From assembly GCA_031272245.1 (NCBI GenBank), contig JAISUE010000041.1, positions 1 to 38,154 of the forward strand: DNA of 38,154 nucleotides. Direction: 5' to 3'. Shown here piece by piece: positions 18,081-25,056 of the stretch. How positions within the stretch are numbered: position 1 is the stretch's first letter; every line of letters begins with the position of its first letter. The translations under genes were made by a program, and so were the position numbers. The notes under the pieces were generated by a model. It worked only from the letters and a program-made list of their open reading frames with translations, had not been told where the DNA came from and searched no databases. This DNA comes from Bacteroidales bacterium (GTDB lineage Bacteria > Bacteroidota > Bacteroidia > Bacteroidales > P3).

Positions 18081-18716
18081 TTAGATAAACGGATTGTTTT
18101 CTCTCTCAAAACCTATTGTTGTTTCTTCTCCATGTCCGGGATAAACTATGGTTTCCGGCGGCAAAGTCAAAAGTTTTGTTTCAATATTATGAATAAGTAA
18201 ATCATAATCTCCGGTGGGTAAGTCAGTTCTCCCGATAGAACCTGCAAAAAGTGCATCACCTGTTACAACAAAACCTTCTTCTTTATTATAATAAGAATAA
18301 CTGCCTGCACAATGTCCGCCGGTATCAAGAGGTAAAAGCGAAATATTACCAAAATTTACAGTTTCATTTTCATAAATAAAACTGAATTTTACAGAATCAA
18401 AGTTACCGCAGTCAAAACCCAAAAGGTTAGACTGACTTTGTTCGGATACTTTTATCATTCTTGCTGCATCAGGGTGCATTTCAAGCTTTAAATTGTACTC
18501 TGATGCAGCAAAAGCAGCACCACAAATATGGTCAATATGAGGATGAGTTATTAACAAACGTACAGGTTTTAAGTTGTTTTCGGAAATAAAAGTGCGAATA
18601 TCGTTTTTTTCTTTTTCTGTTTGAGAAGCTACATCAATCAAAACACATTCGCCACCTTTGTCATAAACAATATAAGTATTTACTCCAAAATGATTTTGTT
18701 CAAATATGCGTATCAT
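18081..18716 (-). CDS. MBL-fold metallohydrolase, glyoxalase II-like
   Basis: It is a 211-residue cytosolic hydrolase of the metallo-beta-lactamase fold. The metal motif HPHIDH is at residues 58-63. Further ligands are His in TGGHCAGSYSYY, Asp in VVTGDALFAGSIGRTDL and His in YPGHGEETTIG near the C-terminus. The GRTDLP/GDYDLL segment is typical of the YcbL-like branch of glyoxalase II-related enzymes, whose substrate is often uncertain (thioesters or persulfides). It heads the minus-strand run that continues into gtrA, 1 bp away, and has a TACTTTTGC box 36 bp upstream of its ATG. A link between its activity and the glycan genes downstream is not obvious. Confidence 0.9.
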   Translation of the reverse strand: MIRIFEQNHFGVNTYIVYDKGGECVLIDVASQTEKEKNDIRTFISENNLKPVRLLITHPHIDHICGAAFAASEYNLKLEMHPDAARMIKVSEQSQSNLLGFDCGNFDSVKFSFIYENETVNFGNISLLPLDTGGHCAGSYSYYNKEEGFVVTGDALFAGSIGRTDLPTGDYDLLIHNIETKLLTLPPETIVYPGHGEETTIGFERENNPFI

Positions 18717-18752
18717 TTTTATTGTAATTATTATTCTTTATTTTTTCACTTT

Positions 18753-18761
18753 GCAAAAGTA
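18753..18761 (-). promoter_or_regulatory. -7 box for the MBL-gtrA-GT-C-oxidoreductase-OMP run
   Basis: The minus strand reads TACTTTTGC, 36 bp ahead of the MBL-hydrolase ATG. A TTTG on the minus strand (18792-18795) is about 30 bp further up, too far for the usual spacing. It is the only clear box upstream of this five-gene run. Confidence 0.4.
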
Positions 18762-18992
18762 TAAAATTTTTTGATATTTTATTCTGAAAATCAAAATTTA
18801 GTGATAAAAAATCTTTGTTTCTAACTTAAAAAATGAAGATTTTAAAACTGTTTATAAATAAGTGTTTTCAAAACATTTTTAATCTTTTTCTATATTTCAT
18901 AAAATTAAGACTTTACGATGAATTAAATTGAAGGAATAAGAGTTTTTTAATTTTTTTTTGTCTAAAAATTCTGTTATTAGAAAAAAAATTTG

Positions 18993-19001
18993 TATGTTTG
19001 C
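18993..19001 (+). promoter_or_regulatory. -7 box for the T9SS cargo gene
   Basis: TATGTTTGC matches TAnnTTTG and ends 54 bp before the chosen ATG at 19056. It overlaps the upstream TTG at 18990 that would otherwise extend the reading frame, which supports the later start. A -33 TTG at proper spacing was not found. Confidence 0.45.
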
Positions 19002-19055
19002 AGTCTAAAAAAATCAAATTTAGTTAATCAAAAATTGAAAAAAACACAAAGTATC

Positions 19056-20000
19056 ATGAAAAGAATTATTCTTTCAATCCTTGCAATAGGATTATCAGTA
19101 GGAGCTTTTGCTCAAAAACAAATGGTTAATGTTAGCGATTTAAATAGCAAACAAGATGTTCAAGTTGCTAATCAATTATTAAAAGTACAGCCTGTTCAAA
19201 AAGCCGGAACAATTTATTATCCTTCAATCTTTGAAGATTGTGCAGATGTAGAATCACCTATTTACTATATTTTCTCCGATCCTCAAGATACATCTTATAA
19301 ATATGCTCTTACAGGTTCATCTCCATATTTTAATGGTGTAGCACAATCTTATTTATTAAACAGTTCAGCTTCTATAACCGGAGTTGCTGTAATGATGACA
19401 ATAACTTATCCAGGAGATGATGAATCACCGGATATTTCACTTATGGATGATAATTTAACAGAATTAAATACTACATCTTATACTACAACAGATTTTTCTG
19501 GAGGTGCATATACTTTACTCGGTTATGATTTTGCACAGCCTACAATTGCTCAATCTTTTATAATTGGAGTTAGATTTCCTGAATATACTCAAACATCTAC
19601 AGATGTATTAATCCCATCTACCGAAAATAATTGTGCTGAAGGAGATATGTATTTATACTATCCTTATGACGATGAATGGACATTAGCTTCAGAATTTTTC
19701 AATATTGCAATTAATGCGTTCATATTCCCTGTATTATCATCAACAGCAGGATTAAACAATGCAGAAATAGATAACTTAACTTATGTTTATCCAAATCCTG
19801 CAAAAGAACAAATTATGTTGGCTTCTTCTTACAAAATGAATCGAGTTGAAATTTACAATGTATTAGGACAACAAGTTTATTCTAATAATGTAAATGGCAT
19901 TTCAACTTCTGTTAACATTGCAGACTTTGCAGCAGGACAATATGTAGTTAGAATGTATACTGAAGGTGGAGTTGCAACAAAGAAAATTGTTGTTGAATAA
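19056..20000 (+). CDS. Secreted protein with T9SS type A C-terminal sorting domain
   Basis: I start this at ATG 19056 (314 residues), where MKRIILSILAIGLSVGAFAQ is a clean signal peptide. The frame stays open upstream to a TTG at 18990, but that codon lies on the promoter box. The central part has no domain I recognise; it is rich in Ser, Thr, Tyr and Asp and looks like a beta-rich exported domain. The last 75 or so residues are a T9SS sorting domain: VYPNPAKEQIML, MNRVEIYNVLGQQVYS, then AGQYVVRMYTEGGVATKKIV. In Bacteroidota such domains direct passage through the outer membrane and are then cleaved, often with attachment to A-LPS. A strong terminator follows at 20027. The cargo's own role is unknown. 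Confidence 0.87.
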   Translation: MKRIILSILAIGLSVGAFAQKQMVNVSDLNSKQDVQVANQLLKVQPVQKAGTIYYPSIFEDCADVESPIYYIFSDPQDTSYKYALTGSSPYFNGVAQSYLLNSSASITGVAVMMTITYPGDDESPDISLMDDNLTELNTTSYTTTDFSGGAYTLLGYDFAQPTIAQSFIIGVRFPEYTQTSTDVLIPSTENNCAEGDMYLYYPYDDEWTLASEFFNIAINAFIFPVLSSTAGLNNAEIDNLTYVYPNPAKEQIMLASSYKMNRVEIYNVLGQQVYSNNVNGISTSVNIADFAAGQYVVRMYTEGGVATKKIVVE

Positions 20001-20026
20001 CCATAATTTTTTATTAAAATTTCTAA

Positions 20027-20056
20027 GGGCATTCCTTTTGGAATGCTCTTTTTTTG
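20027..20056 (+). terminator. Rho-independent terminator after the T9SS cargo gene
   Basis: AGGGCATTCC (20027-20036) pairs with GGAATGCTCT (20041-20050) across a TTTT loop with one G-U pair, and six Ts follow (20051-20056). It begins 27 bp after the stop codon. This is the clearest terminator in the window. Confidence 0.9.
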
Positions 20057-20141
20057 TATTATAAAACAAAAAGAAATATATTGTTACCTTCGCAACGAAT
20101 TTTTAGTAATTAAATTTTAAATAAAGTTATTTGAGAAAACA

Positions 20142-20972
20142 ATGAAACGTACATTTTTAATCTTGATATATAATGTGATTGTTCTAAACGTCTTTGCTCA
20201 AAATATTCAACAACAGACTTCGTTGCAGCAGGCAGCGTTGAAAGGAAGAGTGAAAAGTGTAAGAGAACAGGCTTACACTGCTTATGAAAATGAAAATAAG
20301 ATAACAAAAAAGGGAGTAAATGCAGCGGCAAAAAATACTTTAATCACTTACAATCAAGCAGGTTTTCAAACAGAGTTTGTTAATTATAAAGTTAATGGTT
20401 TGTTAGACTGGCGTTATACATCATCTTACAATGATAACAACTTATTGCAGGAAGAAAAAACATACAATTCTTTTGACAGTATGATACTTCATTCTACATA
20501 TACTTATATTGGCAACAATATATCAAAAGGCTATTGTTATAAATCAGATGGAAGTCTTTTTGAATATTGGATTTATTATTATAATTCAAATCAAAATCTG
20601 ATAGAACAGAGAGGTTTTATTGACACATCTTTATTTACAAAATGGATTTTCAAATACGACTCTGCAAACAGGAGAATAGAAAAAGCAGTATTGAATAATA
20701 ACGATAGCATTGTTTGGTTATGGAATTGTCAATATTTAGAGAATGGATTAAGGATAGAAACACAGAGTTTGCAAGATAATACAACTCAATGGAATTATTT
20801 TGATGGTAATGGAATTTTGAAAAAGACAGTAATTATTTATGATAAATCTAATGTAGTTTATACAGACATTTTTGAATACAGTTATGATTCACATGGAAAT
20901 TGGACAGAATGTAGAGCATATAGAGACGAAGCTTTAATTTTAATCACTGAAAGGCAATATGTTTATTATTGA
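20142..20972 (+). CDS. Secreted protein with YD-repeat-like sequence, function unknown
   Basis: It is a 276-residue protein with a signal peptide (MKRTFLILIYNVIVLNVFAQ). The mature part contains short repeated beta-hairpin-like units of the form Y-x-D/S-x-x-N-x-L/I, for example TYNQAGFQTEFVNY, SYNDNNLLQEEKTYN, YYNSNQNLIEQRGF, KYDSANRRIEKAV and SYDSHGNWTECRAY. This resembles RHS/YD repeats, but it is far too short for an RHS toxin and has no toxin domain, so a small repeat protein of the cell envelope is likelier. No T9SS sorting domain or lipobox is evident, suggesting a periplasmic location. It is transcribed alone after a strong terminator and ends 28 bp from the convergent sugar transferase. 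Confidence 0.72.
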   Translation: MKRTFLILIYNVIVLNVFAQNIQQQTSLQQAALKGRVKSVREQAYTAYENENKITKKGVNAAAKNTLITYNQAGFQTEFVNYKVNGLLDWRYTSSYNDNNLLQEEKTYNSFDSMILHSTYTYIGNNISKGYCYKSDGSLFEYWIYYYNSNQNLIEQRGFIDTSLFTKWIFKYDSANRRIEKAVLNNNDSIVWLWNCQYLENGLRIETQSLQDNTTQWNYFDGNGILKKTVIIYDKSNVVYTDIFEYSYDSHGNWTECRAYRDEALILITERQYVYY

Positions 20973-21000
20973 ATAGTAAAAAACAAAAGCGACTTTTCTT

Positions 21001-21579
21001 TTAGAAAATGGTTTTAAATATGATGAGAATATCTGAAAAAAATGTACGTTTTGAAATATATTGCAAATTAAGAGCAAGTTTCTTAGGCATTATTTCTTTA
21101 ATATAATATTCTTCAGGATTTGTTTTAACAGAGGCAAGTAAATCGTTTTCATTACGATAAGCAATAGATGCAGGATCGGTTATACCGGGACGAACGGATA
21201 AAACTTTCATTTGTTCATTAGTATATAATGATACATACTTTCTAACTTCAGGACGCGGTCCTACAAAACTCATATTACCACATAATACATTAAACAGTTG
21301 AGGTAATTCATCTAATTTATGTTTTCGTAAAAAGTAACCTGCTCTTGTAATTCTATGATCTTTGCCGCCTATGGTAAGCAATCCCTGTTTATCGGAATTG
21401 ATTTTCATAGAACGAAATTTGTATAGAGTGAAATCTTTATCGTCTTTTCCAACTCTTGTTTGTCTGTAAAATATTCCACCTTTGCTTGAACAACCAACCC
21501 AAAGAGCGATAAAAAGTAATAAAGGAAAACAAATAATTATTCCCAAAAAGGAACATAGAATATCAAAACATCGTTTCAT
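21001..21579 (-). CDS. Initiating sugar-phosphate transferase, PglC/WcfS-like
   Basis: It is a 192-residue enzyme of the bacterial sugar transferase family (PF02397), a monotopic phosphoglycosyl transferase that moves a sugar-1-phosphate from UDP-sugar to undecaprenyl phosphate. Features: the N-terminal re-entrant membrane helix (CSFLGIIICFPLLLFIALWV, residues 9-28), FYRQTRVGKDDKDFTLYKFRSM (positions about 37-58), the catalytic Asp-Glu in HKLDELPQL, and FVGPRPEVRKYV, followed by VRPGITDPASI. The short length lacks the extra helices of WcaJ and matches the PglC class. It lies 18 bp after a DegT-type aminotransferase. The pair resembles WcfS/WcfR of B. fragilis polysaccharide A, which uses an amino-trideoxygalactose; the sugar here is inferred, not shown. 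Confidence 0.9.
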   Translation of the reverse strand: MKRCFDILCSFLGIIICFPLLLFIALWVGCSSKGGIFYRQTRVGKDDKDFTLYKFRSMKINSDKQGLLTIGGKDHRITRAGYFLRKHKLDELPQLFNVLCGNMSFVGPRPEVRKYVSLYTNEQMKVLSVRPGITDPASIAYRNENDLLASVKTNPEEYYIKEIMPKKLALNLQYISKRTFFSDILIIFKTIF

Positions 21580-21597
21580 GTTTATGTATTTGTGTGA

Positions 21598-22818
21598 TTA
21601 TAATTTATTTATAACGCTTTCATAAGCCAAAACCAGATTTTCCAAAACAAAATCTATTTCTTCATTAGTTAATTGCGGATACAAAGGAAGAGAAATTTCC
21701 TGTTTATAAACTGCAAATGATTTAGGATAATTGTTAATATCATAACCTTTATTCTTAAAGAGAGTAAGAAGTGGCATAGGAATATAATGAACATTGGTTG
21801 CAATTTCTTTTTCCGCCATAAAATTTATTATCTCGTTACGCTGTTTTTCACTAATTCCTTTTATTCTTAAAGGAAAAAGGTGGTATGAAGCCTGTTTTGT
21901 ATTATCTTTATTTTGATATGGCAGAATAGACCAGTCGTATTTTTGAAGGAAACTTCTGTAACGGTCGTAGACCCTTTTGCGTTCCTGTAACAAATAATTA
22001 TATTTTTGTAGTTGAGATAGAGCAATAGCCGCATTAACATCGGGCATATTGATTTTCATTCCCTGTTCTACAATATCATAACGCCATGATCCTGCTTGAG
22101 ATTTAGTAAAAGCATCTTTGGTTTGTCCATTAAGGGACATCATTTTGAACCATTTTTTCAATGATTCGTTGTTGAATTGTTTTGGTAGATTAAGACATAT
22201 TACACCACCTTCGGCAGATGTTATGTTTTTTACAGCATGCAGGGAAAGAACGGCAATATCTACAAGCTCGGCAACGTTTTTTCCATTTGCTTTTGCTCCA
22301 ATAGAATGAGCCGAATCGGAAATAAGTAAAATACGATTTAAGGTTTTTTGTATTTCGTTTTCTGGATTAAACAGTTTTTGTATTTCGGGTTTGTTTATTA
22401 TTTGTCTTAATTTATTATAGTCGCATGGCTGTCCTGCCAAATCAACAGGCAATATTGCCTTGGTTTTATTAGTTATTGCCCGTTCAACTTCTTCAACATC
22501 TATGGTTAAATCTTCATTTATATCTACCATTACAGGAGTTGCACCGCAATCCATCACTGCCATTGCCGTAGCACAATAAGTATAAGCGGGAACAATAACC
22601 TCATCTCCCGCCTTCAACCCAAACCATTTAAGTGATAAAATTGCTCCACTTGTCCATGAATTAACTGCTATGGCTTGCGGACAACAAATAAAATCGGCAA
22701 TTTCTTCTTCTAATGCCTTAACTTTTGGACCTGTTGTAATCCAGCCACTGCGTAAAGAGTCAGTAACCTCCCTGATAACATCATCATCAATGTAAGGAGG
22801 TGAAAAAGGAATCTTCAT
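21598..22818 (-). CDS. DegT/DnrJ/EryC1/StrS-family sugar aminotransferase, WcfR-like
   Basis: It is a 406-residue PLP enzyme that would aminate a nucleotide 4-keto (or 3-keto) sugar. Seen in sequence: PFSPPYIDDDVIREV, SGWITTGPKVKALEEEIA near residues 29-46, the sugar-site AVNSWTSGAILSL, PAYTYCATAMAV, SDSAHSIGAK with the PLP-ring Asp, and the Schiff-base Lys in SLHAVKNITSAEGG (about residue 196). The C-terminal HYIPMPLL segment is standard. The usual Lys context is H-x-x-K-x-x-x-x-G-E-GG, here with A-E-GG. It lies 7 bp downstream of frr and 18 bp upstream of the sugar transferase. That order suggests it makes the first sugar of a surface glycan. The 4,6-dehydratase that would feed it is not in the window. 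Confidence 0.9.
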   Translation of the reverse strand: MKIPFSPPYIDDDVIREVTDSLRSGWITTGPKVKALEEEIADFICCPQAIAVNSWTSGAILSLKWFGLKAGDEVIVPAYTYCATAMAVMDCGATPVMVDINEDLTIDVEEVERAITNKTKAILPVDLAGQPCDYNKLRQIINKPEIQKLFNPENEIQKTLNRILLISDSAHSIGAKANGKNVAELVDIAVLSLHAVKNITSAEGGVICLNLPKQFNNESLKKWFKMMSLNGQTKDAFTKSQAGSWRYDIVEQGMKINMPDVNAAIALSQLQKYNYLLQERKRVYDRYRSFLQKYDWSILPYQNKDNTKQASYHLFPLRIKGISEKQRNEIINFMAEKEIATNVHYIPMPLLTLFKNKGYDINNYPKSFAVYKQEISLPLYPQLTNEEIDFVLENLVLAYESVINKL

Positions 22819-22825
22819 TTATCTC

Positions 22826-23389
22826 TTAAATAGACATTATTTCTTTTTCTTTTAATGCAATAACTGCATCTGTTTCCTTAACGTTTTTGTCTGTTAAGTC
22901 TTGCAATTCTTTTTCAGCCTGCTTGATTTCGTCTTCTGAAACACCTTTGTCTTTTAATTTTTTTACCTTTTCCAGTATGTTCCTTCTAACGTTTCTAATA
23001 GCAATTTTTGCATCTTCTGCTTCTGTTTTAGAACGTTTAACCAAGTCTTTACGGCGTTCTTCAGTGATAGGAGGCAGAGTTATTCTTACAACATCTGCAT
23101 CTATTTTAGGAGTAAATCCTAAATTTGCAGCAAGAATAGCTTTGTCTATTGCTGTTAACATACTTTTTTCCCAAGGTTGAATAACTATCTGTTTGGGATC
23201 AGGAGTACTTATATTAGCAATGTTTTCAATTGGTGTTGGAGTACCGTAATAATCTACCTTTACACCTTCAAGCATTTGAGGAGATGCTTTACCTGCACGC
23301 AGCTTAACTAATTCTTTTTGTAGATGAACAACAGCTCCATTCATTGTTTGTTTTGCTTCATCTAATAATTTTTTTGCTTCTTCGTTCAT
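22826..23389 (-). CDS. frr: Ribosome recycling factor
   Basis: Frr works with EF-G to split the ribosome after termination. It has 187 residues, the usual size, with the diagnostic segments LVKLRAGKASPQMLEGVKVDYYG (residues about 26-48) and TPIENIANISTPDPKQIVIQ, followed by PPITEERRKDLVKRSK. The C-terminal helices form the long three-helix bundle. It is the first gene of a minus-strand run that carries on into the aminotransferase after 7 bp, so a translation gene and polysaccharide genes appear to share a transcript. A TATCTTTG box lies 25 bp upstream of the ATG. Confidence 0.97.
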   Translation of the reverse strand: MNEEAKKLLDEAKQTMNGAVVHLQKELVKLRAGKASPQMLEGVKVDYYGTPTPIENIANISTPDPKQIVIQPWEKSMLTAIDKAILAANLGFTPKIDADVVRITLPPITEERRKDLVKRSKTEAEDAKIAIRNVRRNILEKVKKLKDKGVSEDEIKQAEKELQDLTDKNVKETDAVIALKEKEIMSI

Positions 23390-23414
23390 AACCTTATGAT
23401 AATAAATTAAGCAA

Positions 23415-23422
23415 CAAAGATA
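23415..23422 (-). promoter_or_regulatory. -7 box for frr
   Basis: The minus strand reads TATCTTTG, a match to TAnnTTTG, 25 bp upstream of the frr ATG. No TTG at the expected -33 position was seen. Confidence 0.4.
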
Positions 23423-23544
23423 TAAAAAATTGTTATAATAGAAAATGTCCTATTATAACTGTTGTAAAATTTATTTGTTTTATGCTGTGCAGATGCAAAT
23501 AAAAAAATAACATTATATATATCAGTTAAGTTAGAAACTTTTTT

Positions 23545-23553
23545 TATTTTTGC
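23545..23553 (+). promoter_or_regulatory. -7 box for trpS
   Basis: TATTTTTGC, ending 28 bp ahead of the trpS ATG. The nearest -33-like element is TTA at 23526-23528, 16 bp upstream, so only the -7 element is convincing. Confidence 0.4.
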
Positions 23554-23581
23554 TCTCTTAAAATTGTAAAAAAACAACAAA

Positions 23582-24574
23582 ATGAACAACATTATCGTTA
23601 GTGGAATGCGACCTACAGGTAATTTACATTTGGGAAATTATTTTGGTGCTTTGAAAAACTTCATTGCTTTGCAGGAAAAGGAAAACTGTTTTTTCTTTAT
23701 TGCTGATTATCATTCTCTCACAACTCACCCGAATCCAAAGGATCTAAAACAAAAGGTTAAAACTATCCTTGCTCAATATCTTGCTTGCGGTTTAAATCCT
23801 GAAAAAGCAACTATTTATTTACAGTCTCAGCTTCCACAAATCTCCGAACTTTATATGTTCCTTAATATGAATATCTATCTTGGAGAACTTGAAAGAGTTA
23901 CATCTTTTAAGGAAAAGGTTAGACAACATCCGAACAATGTTAATGCAGGACTTTTAACTTATCCTTCGTTAATGGCAGCTGATATTATAATACATAAAGC
24001 TACTCATGTTCCGGTTGGCAAAGATCAAGAACAACATTTAGAACTTACACGGACATTTGCAAAACGTTTTAATACAATGTATGGTGTAAATTATTTTCCT
24101 GAACCTGTTGCTTACAATTTTGAAAATCTTATTAAAATTCCATCTCTTAATGGTGAAGGCAAAATGGGCAAAAGTAAAGGAGAAAATAATGCTATTTTTT
24201 TTGTTGATGAACCAAATATGTTGAGAAAAAAGATTATGAAGACCAAAACAGATTCAGGACCTGTAGAAAAAAATAGCAAAAAATCACAGGAAGTAGAAAA
24301 TATTTTCACATTATTAAAACTTGTAAGTGATACTCAAACGGTAAAAGATTTTGAAACCCTTTATGATGATTGTACTATCCGTTACGGTGATTTAAAAAAT
24401 CAATTAGCAATAGATATGGAAAAATTTATTGCACCTGTACGTGAAAGAGTAAAAGAAATAGAAAATAATGAAGAATTTATGGTGAAAATACTTAAAGATG
24501 GTGCAGAAAAAGCTTTAATATCAGCCAAAAAAACAATAAAAGAAGTAAGAGATATAATAGGTTTTTGGATATGA
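23582..24574 (+). CDS. trpS: Tryptophan-tRNA ligase
   Basis: It is a class I aminoacyl-tRNA synthetase charging tRNA-Trp. The 330-residue length is standard for the bacterial enzyme. Signature motifs: GMRPTGNLHLGNYFGAL (the HIGH-like motif is HLGN, residues about 8-24) and GEGKMGKSKG (KMSKS-like, near residue 195). The segment DIIIHKATHVPVGKDQEQHLELTR is the conserved Trp-pocket region (positions about 138-161). The start ATG at 23582 follows a short A-rich leader. The stop overlaps the next gtrA-like gene by 4 bp (ATGA), so the two are translationally coupled. Confidence 0.97.
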   Translation: MNNIIVSGMRPTGNLHLGNYFGALKNFIALQEKENCFFFIADYHSLTTHPNPKDLKQKVKTILAQYLACGLNPEKATIYLQSQLPQISELYMFLNMNIYLGELERVTSFKEKVRQHPNNVNAGLLTYPSLMAADIIIHKATHVPVGKDQEQHLELTRTFAKRFNTMYGVNYFPEPVAYNFENLIKIPSLNGEGKMGKSKGENNAIFFVDEPNMLRKKIMKTKTDSGPVEKNSKKSQEVENIFTLLKLVSDTQTVKDFETLYDDCTIRYGDLKNQLAIDMEKFIAPVRERVKEIENNEEFMVKILKDGAEKALISAKKTIKEVRDIIGFWI

Positions 24575-25050
24575 AATTAAATCTAATAAAAGCTTCTATA
24601 AAGCTATTTTGGAAAATAGACAACAAATTTATGCGATTTCTTTTCGTTGGGGTGCTTAATACTGCAGTAGGTTATGGTTTGTTTGTTTTTTTCATTTGGA
24701 TAGGCTTACATTATGGTTGGGCTTTGCTTTGTTCTCAAATACTCGGTGTAGCTTTCAACTATAAATCAACAGGTGTTTTGGTTTTTGAATCAAAAACTAA
24801 CACACTTGTAGTTAAATTTGTCCTTGTTTATGTCTTTATGTATTCAGTAAATTTATTAGAATTATATCTGTTAGATAAATCCAATCTATATGAAATCATA
24901 CTCAACAGTAATTATTTTAATTTTATTCATTCTCTTCCTCTAGATCAGAATAAAATAGGAGATGTTATTGGGCAGGCAATAGTAACATTGCCTAATGCAA
25001 TGTTATCTTTTTTACTCTTTCAAGCTTTTGTATACAGAAAGAAAAAGTAA
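24571..25050 (+). CDS. GtrA-family membrane protein (second copy)
   Basis: It is a 159-residue four-helix membrane protein of the GtrA family. Signs: FMRFLFVGVLNTAVGYGLFV near residues 21-40, FNYKSTGVLVF (the central Asn motif) and a C-terminal LLFQAFVYRKKK. An earlier TTG at 24565 is in frame, but the ATG at 24571 gives the normal ATGA coupling with the trpS stop, so I use it. GtrA proteins are thought to help flip polyprenyl-phosphate sugars. The related gene at 17648 has a GT-C-like neighbour; this one instead sits between trpS and a TPR gene, 6 bp upstream of the latter, with no glycosyltransferase next to it. It has a longer insert before the last helix (NSNYFNFIHSLPLDQNK). Confidence 0.87.
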   Translation: MKLNLIKASIKLFWKIDNKFMRFLFVGVLNTAVGYGLFVFFIWIGLHYGWALLCSQILGVAFNYKSTGVLVFESKTNTLVVKFVLVYVFMYSVNLLELYLLDKSNLYEIILNSNYFNFIHSLPLDQNKIGDVIGQAIVTLPNAMLSFLLFQAFVYRKKK

Positions 25051-25056
25051 TAAGCT

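Larger units (their letters stand above)
18717..19055. other. Divergent promoter region between the MBL gene and the T9SS cargo gene
   Basis: This 339-bp gap is very AT-rich and carries no gene that I recognise. It holds a minus-strand TACTTTTGC (18753-18761) and a plus-strand TATGTTTGC (18993-19001). No riboswitch or strong hairpin was seen. Confidence 0.55.

Noticed and set aside
20142..20972. RHS toxin or polymorphic toxin
   Set aside because: Only 276 residues, no RHS core motif, no C-terminal toxin domain and no immunity gene.
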